NCBI GenBank assembly: GCA_036971475.1 | Contig: JBAIZL010000001.1 | Location: 79,990,873 to 80,054,872 of the forward strand | Direction of reading: 5' to 3' | Length of the DNA: 64,000 nt | Source of the DNA: Prosapia bicincta | Taxonomy: Eukaryota > Arthropoda > Insecta > Hemiptera > Cercopidae | Shown here: piece after piece, positions 29,501 to 44,500 of the stretch | How positions within the stretch are numbered: the first letter of the stretch is position 1 | How the letters are laid out: the number at the start of each line of letters is the position of its first letter | Translations under genes and position numbers: made by a program | Notes under the pieces: model-generated | Told to the model about the DNA's origin: nothing | What the model saw: only the letters and a program-made list of their open reading frames with translations | Databases searched by the model: none

Positions 29501-32500
29501 TAACTTTTTTTTTAATGTCAACTTATTAATTTAATAATACAAATCTAAATACTGTATTCAAATACAAATGTCGAATAATGTATTCGTTCTATTTCAGATG
29601 AGCCACCAATTTGCTTGTATTCTTATTATGGAATATCCCTTTTAGAAAGTACTCCAATGGGAACCTCTATTTTAACTCTAGAAATAACTGATGCTGATTT
29701 GGAACCTAATTTTGAAATAGTTATAACAGGGCAAGATCATAACTACTTTACTCTAGAACAAGGAAGTAAAATATTACATACAGCAAAACCTTTGGACAGA
29801 GAAACCAAGTCATTTTTTAAATTATATGTATCTGTATCCGATAAAAGCTGGACCTGTGTATCTATGATTGATGTATTTATACTGGATGTCAATGATAATA
29901 CACCAGAATATATTGCTACAAGCTTAAGCTTGGTTGAGGGAACGATGTATACAGTAATACAAGCTATTGATAGAGATAAAGGTAATTTAAAATAACCTTA
30001 TGACAGTAATAATTATTGAGTTTTAAATTTATATTTGAAGAGCACTTTAAGACTTTAAAAATATTTACATAATTTAACCTGCTGTCGGTCCCCATGTTAG
30101 ATGCATCTAACAAATATATGTACTATCAAGAAATTTGTGTATTTGTTGTTGGCTTCTTTATTTCAGCAAGTGCTTAGTGTACTATGTAATATATGTTTAT
30201 CATCAAGTTTCAGGTTGAAACATGTTCAGGTGTTATGGGCGGAACAAGGGAAAGAGCACCGTGTAGGCAGAGTTAGTTGTAATTCGATATGCAACCGTTC
30301 ACTTTTGTTAAAATGTTAGGTGACAGTTACACACACATTTGACAGTGATTTTGGTGTGTTCCAGTTTATATAAATATTGTATTTTAAAGTGTTATAATTT
30401 TTTTGTACTTTGGTAATTATTGCATTAGTTTTATGTAAATACACATTCTATTATTAAACATTTTTAAATGTCAAAAAAGTGAGTGACAATAATATTTTAT
30501 ATTGGCTGGAAGATGACAAAAATAATTGTTTTCTACTAAATTTATTGACAATGACTTGTGTGCACCATCAGTGCATTCCATTCACACTATAGACACAGAC
30601 CTTAATCTCATGAATGTTCTGTGGTTTAATGTAGAACATAGTATGTATATCTTCTTATGTCCTTACTGCTACAAAGCCTTTTTCATAAAATTAGGAAATA
30701 ATTTATGAGCCTACCAAGATGCCTTGTAGAGCCAGTTTTAAATTTTTATTTTTAAACATTTGATCATAATATTTTATTTTTTTTATATTCAGTTTGTTCA
30801 TATAGCATGTTTTTATTTCTGTGTAATGTTCGCCAATTTTATATTGCTCTACTGCATTGAGAATGTTTATTTTTGTAGAGGTGGAAAATCTTTTTGTTGT
30901 ATTTGAGTGCTGTTTCAGTTGCTGTATTCAAAAAATGATACTGTTATTGTTAATAGAGTTAATACTTATTACACTTTGATATTACTTGCGACCAGACTTT
31001 TTGTTAACTAAAGGTTGTTAAATTGTTTACTTACACCTTAAGTTAACAAAATGTCTGGTTGCAAGTAATAGAAAAGTGTAATAAGTAATTAACAACCAGC
31101 TTGTCATGAACAGCAACAAGATTTCGAAAGTTAATACCTTTGCTTAAAACTATTGCCAAATGTCATAGATATCCATTGTCAAAAATATACACAGATATTT
31201 AGAATAAAAGATAATTTGTTTAATATATTGTTTGTATAAACTTATCAATGATTTTATCTTAGATATTTGTTGATTTTGGTTTTTTTTACTAACCTCTGTC
31301 AGAAGGAAGGTGAATGGGGATATCTGATATTGTGTACTAATCAAGTGTAAACCAATTTTAATTAAGATCAAAATAAACAAACAATAACTATTTGTATTTT
31401 TAAAAGATAGAGGTGACCCTTAGGCTAGCTACATTTTCATTATTTTATTTTTAATAATACACAAAAAATATTTTGTTTATACATTTTAATGTATAGTACC
31501 TAATATTTAAGATATAAACAAACCAAGTAAAATATGTTGTATTATTATAACTTTCAGGTATCAACAGACAAATAAAATACCAAATCTTAAACAATAGTAG
31601 ATTTACAATCGACAAAGATACTGGACTACTTTACATCAATAATTCATTTGAGCAAAGTTCCCTCAACATCCAAGTATCAGATCAAGGCACTCCTCGACTT
31701 TATATGGTCTATAACATCCAATTGTCGTTTTACAGTACAAACGACAACACTGCCTCCATACCTTATAATGTTTCTGTAGCTGAAGATGTATCAGTTGGAA
31801 CTCAAATTATACAAGTTAAAGATTTATCTAGTCATATTGGTAATCATAACAATGTATATAGCATAGTTGGTGGAAATGAAAATTCACAGTTTATAATTGA
31901 AAATATTACAAGTAAGTAATACAATATTGTATATAATATGTGTATTGTTATTCATTATTTTAATATATAAACCCACAAGTCTTGATATTAATAAAAGGCC
32001 GTTGATATATGTATGAGTCAATAGCTTTTATTTTCAAAATAATGGTGGCATTTCGACAGCTAGTTTGCCATCTTCTTCAAGGCTAAAGTACACACATGAA
32101 ATTCATATATTAAAATTGGTAAATTATTACAAAACAATTATGATAATGTTACGTTAAGTAAATGACAACCTAGTACTTTTTTTTTAAATTGTTACATATT
32201 TACACATATACAAAATGTTAGTCATATCTATTAAAATTATAAATACAGTTGAAAATTATAAAAACTGACCATAGTTCAAGATTAATAATAAAAATCATAA
32301 TGATATCAACTGACCTGATACACTGTACATGGTATAATATATTCAATCATATTTAAAGCACAATTAAACCATACATATCATATAATATATTTTTTAAAAA
32401 TATATCTTTAAAAAAACTTAAATAATATATATACAATATGGAAAATTAGAAGACAATAAGACAACAAATTAGTGACTAGAATAAAATACAAATCACCAAT

Positions 32501-35500
32501 AATGTTGCTTGTAGTGTACTGAGAAAGTTTGGAATTACTCACATTAATAAAACAAAACAATTTCAGAATTTCTTTAATAGGAATCTAACTCATTAGCATT
32601 AATTAATTAGTGGCTATTTAAAAACATAATTATTCTGACACATTGTTCATTTTAGGAATCAGTGGATTGTATATGTTTGCTAATTTATTTGTATCCTCTT
32701 TATATTAATTCCTTTCTTTTGTAGCTTGATATGTATCATATCAGAAAAAATGTGTCTTTATCAATTATTCTCACTGTTTAAATGAGAGGATTTTAAAATC
32801 AAAAGAATGGCCACGTTCATTAATGTGACTTTGGAATAAAGATCCACTTCCTACATTATGGTTGAGTTTTGATAAAATTCTAAAAAAGTGGAGTTTTAAT
32901 GGTTATTTTGATCTACTACCAGTACTTCATCCACATTCTATTACCCAAAAAAATACAGTTCTTTCAAAATTTTACAGTCTACCTAAGGTACACAAACAGG
33001 GTTCTCCATTAGGACCAATAGTTTCCAATGTAAATTCACTTACTTATTTCCTTCCTGAAAAAATATTTATCTTCTAGAAAATAGCCTTCCCAAACCCAAA
33101 TTATATGTAAAATATAATTTGGATGTTGTGGAAAAAATTAAAGACTTGAACGTTCCAGATGACCATATGTTAATCAGTGTTGATGTGACTGCTTTTTCAC
33201 CAATGTTAGCACCAAATTAGTTTTGATGTCTACTGAAAAACGATATATTTATCAGAAGTAAAACTGACATTCAGATGAATGACTTACTTGAAACTATTGA
33301 ATTCCTAATGTAGAATACATACTTTCATTTGACAATAAATTTTTCAAACTATTTTATGGTACTCTCTCATGGGCTTGCCTGTTGGTACTCCTAAAGTTTC
33401 CACATATGGTTTTTAATAACCTTGAACAGGAATGTTTTAATAAATTGAATTAATAACCATTATTTTATTGACAATTCTTTTTCCATTACTCCTAAGAAGT
33501 ATCTACATGAACTATTAGACACTTTCATTTCTTATGATGACACATTAAAATTTACATAAGAGATCATATATAATAACAGGTTGAAATTTTTTTATCACTT
33601 ATTATGGAATAGGAATGTAGAACTATAACTGACTGGTTTCACATCTCTACATTTTCAGACAGATTCCTTAATTTTGATTTTGATCATCCTACTTCACACA
33701 AACGATCTATGACTGAAACTCTCTGAACCTTCCTTTCATAATCAAAATCTTAAATTCATTAACAAGTTTTTATCTCTTAATAATTATCCACAGAAGTTCA
33801 TAATTTTCATATCAGGAAACATTTTTTCTGTATTAAATTCGTATCAGTTCACAAACACTATTAAAAGATTTGTTCTCATATTGTCTTGTAATTTTTGTTA
33901 ATTGTATATGTATTCTTTACTTTTTTTTGTAAGATATGGTTGTTTTTAAATGTATTATTATATGAGAAGTATAGTTTTAATTTTGGTTTAATTGTGATTG
34001 AATATATTATACAATGTACAGTGTAACAGCTAAGTTGATATTATTATGATTCTTATTATTGTAATTGAACTGAGGTTAGTTTTTGTAACTTTCAACTGTA
34101 TTTTTCCAGATTATATATATATGACTAGGTAACAGTTTTTATAAGTGTAAATCTGTGATAACTTCAAAAAACTACTAGGTTTTCATTTACTTAAAGTAAC
34201 ATTACTATAATTGTTTTGTATTAATTTGTTAATTATATTAATTTAATGTATGTACTTTAGGCCTGAGGAAGATGGCTAACTAGCTATCGAAACGTCACCA
34301 TTATTTTCAAAATAAGTGTTATTGCCTCGTATTCATTATTCTTATTTCACAAAATAGTGTTCAATGATTACTAAATTCCAAATGTAAATAAATAATAAAT
34401 TTAATCTGATTATATGATTTAACTACCGAAAGTAAGCATTAAAAGTATGAATACCACTAAAATAAAATCCCTACAAAAAATATCCCTATAAATATAATTA
34501 ATAACTCTCTTACCCTGTGAAAGTGCAGTAGGGAATCCCAGCTTTTCTAGTTAATTTTGTAATATTGCTAAACGTGCGGTGATATTTGAGTGAAACTCGA
34601 GGACCCTGTACCCACCACCACACCAGAAAAATCCAATTCAGTTGATCTTGAGACGATAGTGAGGGAAATAAAAAAAAATTGTGAGGGAATCCCCGCCATG
34701 CTTGTCATCGTGTTACTTTTTCTATGCACGTAACAAGGAATAGTTAAAATTAACTTGATTAATTTTAACCTTAACAGAAATTTAAAGTGCTCACACCACT
34801 CATAACTTCTTAATCCCAAAAATTATTTTTTCTTTAATCATTATTCTACTTCTTGCATTAATAATAAGAGTGATTTTAATCCATAAAGTTAAATTAAATT
34901 ATAATAACCTTACAAAACTTGCTTGAAAAAAATAGAATCAGGCTCTAACCAGAAAATAAAATTGTTTAAGTAAAATTATTGATATTTTAACTATTTTATT
35001 TAAATATCCTCGAAAAGTTTATTAAATGAAATTACTGCTACAGAAGAAAATTCTTATTTGATTAATTATTCATCACAAAATCTCCCCTTCCAGAAAATTC
35101 ATAAAGCCAGTGAGATTTTGAGACGAAACCATTCATCATTTTGAAGCCATGATTTCCATGTTTACATTGCTATTCTATAGCCATCCGGACTAGATTTATT
35201 TCCAATTTTTAAATTCACCAAATTTTTAAATCTTACCCATATCTAAATCAACCCTCATTGATTTAAATAATCAATCATTGAGATTTAAATTAATCCTTTT
35301 AATAACTTGGAGCAACTGAAATGAATTTCTTTTTAATGAATAAATAAAATCTCTAAACCTCAAAAAAACGTTTTATTTATGTCCTGATTTACATTTCGGC
35401 TGCAAAGCAATCATCTTCAGAGGAAATTACCACTAGACTAACTCATATTTTAAGCTATAGAATTTTTACTGAAATATATATTACTTTAGGAATAAATTTT

Positions 35501-38500
35501 GGTTTGTGAGAAAAATACAATTAAAACCCCAGTAACTGATTTTCTTAATTAAACATATCTAAGAAAAAAAGCTGTTGAAAAGTAAATAAAATTATTCACC
35601 CCATAGTTATTATGTAAATATAAAGCCTCTTCTAAAATGTTGTAAGATCCTCTTTTTTTACTTTGATTTCAGGTATTATTTTTGTAAACAAACAACTAGA
35701 TTATGAAACACTAAAAATCTACACTCTTTCCATACTGGTAACGGATAGTATTGATCTATATTTCCTGCATAGATTATCTATAAATGTAATTATTACTGAC
35801 TGCAATGATAATGCTCCTATTTTCAAAGAACAATATTTGCTTGTGAAAATGAGGGAAGATGCTAAAATGGGCCATCATGTAATACAAGTGAGTATAATTT
35901 TCAAAATTATGCCTAACACTATTAAAAATATATTATTTTATAGGTGCTTGTTATCACCATCTTGAATTTACTGAATAAATTACAGGTAATTATTTGAGAA
36001 ACAACGTGAAACTATTAACTTACTTGCTGTCAAGTCTCAGAACAGTTGTTTCATTGGCGAAACTAACCTGCTACTCCACTGTTTCGAAACATGTCCGCAA
36101 GTAACTTTTCACTTAGTTACTCAAATAATTACTTATGGTATTATTTTGATTTGTTAACAAAAAATAAAGTACTAAAAATCATCATTGCTTTAAAAAAATT
36201 TGTACTGCTTCTTCTACATGTGAGTACTTTACTATGCATTATGTCTTGTTAAGTTTTATTCAGTTGTAAAACAAATATCTTGTTCTTTAACTACAACCAC
36301 ACACTATTCTTCTAACACACCAAATGATATGTTTATAATATGATATTGTACTTTGAAAATGCTACAGGATTGTTGTATTGCATTATTTGATTTATTTATT
36401 TATCATTCATGTTTCTAATATTTTTATTTAATGTCTGTTAACAACTATTAATTTTGTATATATAGGCTAATGACAGATCACAGACAATTTGTCTGTGATC
36501 TGTCATTAGCCTATATATATAAAAAAATCTTTTAGTTTTTTTTACTTGCCCATGGCCTCACAATGAGAATGAGTCTGAAATATCAATGCCGCTTTGGTCG
36601 GGCATAATGACTAACAGAAAATTAATTTTATGTTGTCAACATTTTCTACAGAAGTTGACTTTTTCTTTGCTTCCTCTTAATAATGTTATAAAAAGTTGAA
36701 CAATTCTTTTTGAAATATTATGTATTCAAGATGAAACATTTCATGTTCATGTATTTAACACTCTCAATAAAATGTGACAGAAGAGTGGTTGGTATTTTAT
36801 TTTCCTTACTTGGTATTTTTTGGTAAGGGAGGCCTGAAAAAATATGAGGACAATTTTCATCCTATTTTAAATGAGTGACAATTATGACTATTTAGTTTTA
36901 ATGGTTTTTTATGATATTGTAACAACAGACACCACCATAGGGTTAAGCTAGGGAGGAGTCAGGTGGTTACTAAGCCAGACACAGATTACTATTATTATAC
37001 TTCAGCTTTCATACAGTGATGTCTATTGTAACACAAAACCCGAAATAAAGTAAAATCACTAATTATACTTTTAAAACTCAACACACATTACTCTCTCTTT
37101 TAAATCTCTATTTAAAACTTACTAGCTATCCCACTGACCATCTGACGATGTCCGGGTGAAGGCTTTTATTTGGCTCCCTTACTCAATCCCTTTGATGTTT
37201 CAAGTTTGCCCACATGATCCAAAAAAAATCTATCTCATTGGTCCAAAAGATTTTCAAGGTCATTTCATGTTTGGATAAAAATGAGAGGTTTTCAGTCATC
37301 CTTCATAAATGTGATAAAAGTTTTTTTAAAGTAAATTATTATTTATTTTTTTTTAATTTTGTATTATATCCAACGCCCAATCTTGGCATTTCAGCCATTC
37401 GGTGTCGAGCAGTCCAGTAGAGGGAGGCTAGATGCTCAAAGTCGGAGCCATATGCTTCATCGCGAACGTCCTGCAGTCCTTGTCATTCGAACAGATGTTG
37501 GGCGTTCAAAATTGCGCAGAAAAGGCGACCTCTGTTGATCGTTTAGATTACGCAGGGGGCACCAAGAGCAGGCGATCAACTTCACCCCCCTTTTTAAAGT
37601 AAAGTAATAAGGTTAAGATGGTCATAGTGATCGTTTTCAGGGATTCCTCATGGATGATGAAAAACTGCAGAAAATACTTATCATCTTCTGTTTTGGAACT
37701 AACTCTCTGCTTTCCTGAATTACAATGTTTTTATAAAATAACAAACAAATAAAATAAAATCATGAATTTTATCATAAAATAGAATCATGAATTGCCCAAC
37801 TACCAGTAGATGTGTATTATTTTCCCACAGGACTTTTTAGATTATATGGTTATGACCATTGAAGGGATTTACTTGAGTTGTCAAAGACATCTTGAGACTG
37901 AAGTCTACAAATTTTATATAGAAAAAGGGACAGTAGAACCACATAATAAAGGACTAATTGGACATAAGAATTATGTTTAATGAAAGCCCATTATAAAGCA
38001 AAATGTCATTGTAATGTGTTAAAATGCAAATAAAATGGATAAAAAGTTACTAGAATGAAACAAACTTATTTAAAACATATGTAGATGCTACTTACAATGA
38101 TTGAAACCAGTTAATACATTTCCTATGGCTACTATAATGTAAAATTCAAAGATATGCATTTTTTCTAATTACTGTTAGTAAAGAAGTCATCAACTGCTAG
38201 GACAGAATTAAAGTGTAGAAATAAATTATCGATTTGCTTAAGGCTCTATTTAAATTTAAATTATTACGTCTATTTAAAGATGAAAACAATTTTTTAACGG
38301 TTTCTTTATTTTTTACAGCCTAAAAAAATTTGAAATCCTTCTTGGCACATTTTTTTTTGTAATAGGCAATCATTATCAGTGCATAATCAAACATCCCCTT
38401 AAATGTATATTCTATGTTATCTGCCTAACTAGTCACAAGATGTTTTACCTACCAATATAATGGTTATGGTACTTTGTGTATGGCCAAAATATCTTGCTAA

Positions 38501-41500
38501 TATATTAATTATATTTATTGTTGTTTAAAACTTTTAGACAAGTAGTTATTATATTAATATAATAAGTATATTATTATATTAATAACTCCCTTTTTGAAAT
38601 ATGAAATATATTTTTGATTATGAAAAACCCAACTCATTCACTTGGTAACTTCTTTTTTCTTATGTAGATAGCTAATTCTTCAGAATCTCACGAACTATAT
38701 ATGCATAATAAAAAATCTCGCTGTTAACCATAAATGTGCCATTCTTTCACTGTCTCTTCTTATGTGCCAGCCATAGTATAAGTGGTGTGTGTCTGACTTA
38801 TGGTTTTGTGTCTAAAAAAGTAGACCATAGATTTATCATGAGTATTTGTTGATATACATTTAGACTATTAGCCTAAATTTAATGAAAACAAAAAATTGTT
38901 TATAAATTATCAAAGTAGAATTTTATAATACTTTAGAATAAATTGTTTATGTTTACTTAGTTCATTTATTCTTATTTATTGCAATATGAAATTTAATACG
39001 GTCTGAGTTGACAAAGGGACATATCTCCCGAAACGGCCGTCCTCAATAAGCAAAGTAAGTGTTACTATAGGCTAGTTTACAACATTTAAAAGTGTAAGTG
39101 ATTACTGGTAGCTCACGTGAAGATGGAATCAACAAATGTTGAAATTTAATGTTTTTGTATAAGAGAAACCTATTTAAGAAATTAGGTATAATAATGCAAC
39201 ATTAAAAACTACATTTAAAAATATGTATTTATCATTTTGGTGATTATTTTATAAAAATAATAGGTACTTTTAGTTTATATCAAAAAGTTATTTACAAATC
39301 AATAAAACAAACTTCGTCATTTTCAGATAGAAGCTACTGACTTAGATAGCGGAGTTAATGGTCAGCTGTCCTACAAAATAAAAAAAGGAAACTCAAATCA
39401 GCAATTTAAAATTGATTCTGAAACTGGTGTTATAAATGTGGTCAAACCTTTGGACAGAGAAATGGTGAGTTTTGTATAACATAATCCATTTATTATAATT
39501 AACAATTTCAAATCTGTTGCTACAAACTTAAAAACTATAACAAATCCTTTATATACATTCTGCTAATATAGTATGATTATCAGAATGTTACAACTGACAG
39601 TTCAGTTGTAACCTTCTACTTATGTGAGATGTATAAGCAAAATGTATATAAACGTTTTGTAATAGTTTTAAAATTTCTAATTAAGATTTTTTAATTGTTA
39701 GGAATAATTTATGCTATTGTGCTCATCTCACTTAGTAAATTATTAAATAATAAGAGCAGTAGGTTAATTTCACTTATAGAATAAAATTTAAACTTAGTAG
39801 TTCAATATTCAAAAATTAGAAATGTATTATTTCAATATTATCAATAAAACTGAACACCCTCATCAGGTGTTTTGATAGTATGAACTGTAATGTGAACATT
39901 TTTACTATTTTTTGCTTATTCTATACACTTCTTAATTTTAGACTGAATCTAAAGCGGTTTTAATTTTTTGAATCTTAAATTTTTTTGTAATTATTTGAAC
40001 CACATCACTCACATAAGGAGATGGTTGAAGATCCATGACAATATGAGTCCAAAAGGATTCAACATCTTTACCTTTACCTGCCGTCCAGTTATTGAATTTT
40101 TACAGTATTTCAAGGGGCTCTTCTTGTACTTACAGCTGGAGGCTCTTCAATTCAGGAATACTCGTTTTTTCTTTTGATAATTTTTTGTTGCTTTTTGTGT
40201 AATTGAACTTGCAGAGTCTGAACAATCGGTAGTAACAGCAAGAGAAGTTTGTGTACAACTATTATCAGGCCTTGATACACCAGATGGAGTTCCGTCTACA
40301 AGACGGTTGCTTCTACAATCACCAGAGGAGTCATGGGTGTCAAGTGATTGAAGAACTTGAGAAATAGAACTGTGTGGAACAAACATTTCAGATATTTATG
40401 TTGAATTCTTATCATTTACTGAATTATGATGCTCATTTCTCTTCAATTATTTTTGAAATTCATCATCTGAGGCTTCGTCTGAGGATGAATATCCCTACTG
40501 ATCACTCACAGAGAATGCTAAAATATTATCTTTGGCTCACTTCCACTATCCCTCTCATTTTCTTCTGAATAAAAACTATTACTATATAAAAGTCTGTCAA
40601 TGTCTAAAAGTAACAAAGCCAGAAGATAAACTCATCAATGACTTAATAATTACATTATAATGTCATATGTTTTACAATTTTGACAAAAATTAATTTTTTG
40701 GTGTGGATTGAAATGAAAAAACTAAGAAAAGTAACGTAATTAAATATAGTTTACCTAATGATCTAAAAATACTTCTGCTATAAAAAAATGTTTTATAGGG
40801 TAAAACAAACTCTAAACTGTAAGTGTTTTAAATTTTAATTTTATCAATTAATAAATATATAAATTACATGTTTTTAAATTATTAATTGTAAAACACCATG
40901 AAAATAAAAAGGTAAAAAGATGTGCAGAAACACATCTGTATCTTATAAAAATAGCTTTGCAAAAAGACCCTATGTACTTACCTTTTTAAAGTTTAGTTTG
41001 GCAAACAGTATTTTTATCAATAGAAAAGTAAAAATATATAAAATTGAATCCATCCAAATGCTATGCTTCTGATTTGAACCTTGAATGTTTATATTGTTTG
41101 TTTGTTACCATCTTAAACTAAAGTTTCTAGTAAACATGAAACATACATAAAAGATATACAGTGTAAATACTTGCATATAGAATTTGGTAAATTACTGTTG
41201 ATGTTACAGCCTATTGGTAAGGTTAGATAATTATATATTAGCCTTAACTATTTCATGAGGTGTCAACTGCAGCTTTAATCTGAATTGACAAAGGAACACA
41301 TCTTTTTATACATACATTCATACATTATATGTTAAATATTTACTTTTAAATCATTTAAGGGGTCTAAATTATACAATATTACTTGTAATTGTGATTGCAG
41401 ATACCAGAGTACATTTTACAAATTGAGGCTGCTGACCAAGGAATTCCACAACAACTGAACTCAACATATCTCTCAATTGAGCTTCTAGATGTTAATGATA

Positions 41501-44500
41501 ATCCTCCTGTGTTTTTAAAAACCAACTTTACAGCAGTTCTCCAGGTATACAGTTTATATTTATTTTTAATTCATTTCTAATTCTGTATATTAATATCGTA
41601 ACAGTATCTATTTATGGATGTCTGTGTTTGTGCTTACTTTTAAATTAATTGGGAGGTTTTCATGTTTTATAAATTTATATTCAAGTATAGGTCTTTATTT
41701 TATTTTTACATACAGTAATACCTCAACTAACGCTACCCCGTCTTGCGCAATTCCTAAGTTACGCAGTTTTAAATCATGCTATCTCGACCTTAAGACGCCA
41801 TGTGGCTGTCCCATCGTAGCATCATAAGAGATTGATTTGCTCAGCCCGCATCGTTGTGTGTTACCTTTCGATTGTATTCAGTTGTGTATATTGTGGTACC
41901 TAGTCGAGAAGGCTATCTAAAGTGAAACACTGATTAAAGTTTGGATAGTCATAAACTAATGTTAAAGTGATTAATATTATTTGTGTTGCGAAGTTATTGT
42001 GTTGTATTCATTTTATTTATGGATACTTGATAGACTTTACTGTCATCCAAAAGAAGTGATTCTTTTGCATTAAACAAGGGAAGAAAACATCTTTCGAATG
42101 TAAGCGTGACATATAAGAGACTTTGATCCAAAAATAAAAATTTATGAATTAGCAAAGAAGTTTGATCTACTGGAATCGACAGTCAAAACAATTATACAAA
42201 GTAAAGAAAAACTTCTCAAAGCTGTGAAGAAACCTCAATCTTTAAATTCAACCATGATTCGTGAATGTCATTGTATTATATTATTGCTGGAATAGAAACA
42301 ATGTTAAAAATACCGTGTGATAATCAAGTAGAAGTGAAAAATTGTCCTGTTGACCAGAAAATGATTTGTTCTCAAGCTAATGACTTTTGAGAGATTAAAA
42401 GAAGAAGCTAGGGATGTAGCTAGGGATAAAATTTTGAAGTTAGTAAAGGTTGGTTCAATCAATTTAAAAGTCCCTATAACTGGCACAGCATTGCAGAAAT
42501 TGGAGAGGCAGCAAGTGCTGATAAAGAAGTTGCATACTTCTTTCCAGAAAAATCGAAAGCTATGATAGAAGAAGTTGGCTATACCAGCCAAACTATATTC
42601 AATGTGGATGAAACTGGCTTGTTCTGGAAGAAAAGGCCTGAAAGAACTTTTATAACGTCTGAAGAGAAAACATTTCCGGGTTTTAAGCCAGCCAAAGACC
42701 GATTTACAGTGAAGTTTGGTGTAAATGCAGCTGGTGATTGTAAGTTGCAACCTCTCATAGTTTATCGCTCAGAAAATCCAAGGGCATTAAAAAATATTTC
42801 TAAAGCTAGCTTACTGTGATTTGGAATTTGAACCGGAAGGCTTGAGTGACAGCTTCCCTTTTTGAGGACTGGTTTGGCCATCATATCATACCTCAAGTCG
42901 AATGTTATTGTCAGTTTAAACAAATTCTTTTTAAAGTGACACTATTAATTGACAATGCACCTGGCCATCCTCCTACTATTTTAGCTAATTCCGATGCACG
43001 CATTATAGTGATATTTTTGCCACCAAACACAACTAGTTTTCATCAATCGATGAATCAGGGAATTATCAAAACATTTAAAGCTTATCACACAAGAAGATCA
43101 TTCCCACATCTTCTATGCGACAGGTCGTATGAGACAGAACAACAGGCTCTCTGTTACAGATAAAATACCTTAGTTTAATTGAGCAATGCTTACAAATTTT
43201 TGAGAGCATAGACTCCAATGAAGATAGTGTTTCTGCTAGAAAACAAGGAGTAAAAAAATATCAGCAAGTTACAAGGAAATTCTATATGAGAAGAAAAAAT
43301 TTTCATTTCATCTAATGAATTTGTTAGATATTAAGAAGCCTTCTATGTCAAAATAACTTTTGTTTACTTACTTCTTTGCAATATGTATGTACATAATATA
43401 ATTTTTTGTTGTATTATGTATTTAAGATTTTAATACATATACATTTTTCTTCTAAATTATTGGTTTATTTAGCCTTTGGTCCCAGTTAAACATGATTCCT
43501 AACTTACACAAATTTGACTTACACAGTTATCGCTCGGTCCCACCGATTGCATAAGTACTGGGCATTACTATATTAAATTTAAAAGGATGTACAGGAACTA
43601 TTATTCTAAACATTTTTCATCATATTGTAATTTTATTAAAAAATATTTGAATATTACAACTAATTACTTGTAGTTTCTAAAATTAAAAATAATACAAATA
43701 TCCTAGTAAATATAAAATTAAGTATTTAATAATCTTAAACAACTACTACTGTATGTATTTCTAAAAACAAAAAAATAATTGAACATAACAAATGTCAACA
43801 TAACAATAGGAGGGAATATAACACGTCATACAAAAGATATACTAAAGGAATATGATGCTTCAGTATTTGATAAATTACACTTAAAATCACTTAAAAACTA
43901 AACTACAAATCCCTAAACTCCAAAACCTAATCACTAACCCTATAAAATATATAATACTACTTTGAAGATAGCACCATGTACATAAACTACTAATACCTTT
44001 TGTAAATTTAAGTACAAAGTAGTCAATGCCACGTACTAAAAGGTTTAAAGATAATGCAACTATATCTTCTTATACAACTATCTTTTCTTGTAGATTTTTT
44101 TACAGCAGATAGTTACATACACAATAACAAGAACAAATTATTGACCTTGAATACCTTTTCTTTGACTCATCTACTATGAAATTGAGGCTATTCAATTTTT
44201 GAATATTTATTTCTAAAAGTTTATTCATATTGTCATCCATGGCTTTAGTAACACATGCTTTTATTATTATTGAGGTCAGCCATTTAAGGAGATGTGTCCC
44301 ATTGTCAACTAGATTAACTGAGTGACCATTGTCAATCTCCTGAAACCGCCATACTACAAGCAAGTATAACATACTAATATATGTTCAAGTGTTTTTAGTG
44401 AAAAACAAACATTAGCTCAAGTGAAGATGGAATCAAATAAAACAAATTAACTTTAAAGAAAGTATTTTAAGCATTCAGATGTTTCAGTAAGTAAAAAACC

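Larger units (their letters stand above)
31912..35672 (+). other. Intron 9
   Basis: Dominated by a PLE with inverted arms (32018-34332). A minus-strand PLE-type terminus lies at 35370-35425. The block 34560-34830 is slightly GC-richer and unassigned. Confidence 0.65.
35888..39326 (+). other. Intron 10
   Basis: Contains a near-perfect palindrome (36457-36519), a GC-richer unassigned block (37355-37600) and a PLE A arm (38995-39135). No gene seen. Confidence 0.65.

Noticed and set aside
37355..37600. A tRNA or tRNA-derived SINE in the GC-richer block
   Set aside because: I could not find A and B box motifs at correct spacing or a cloverleaf.
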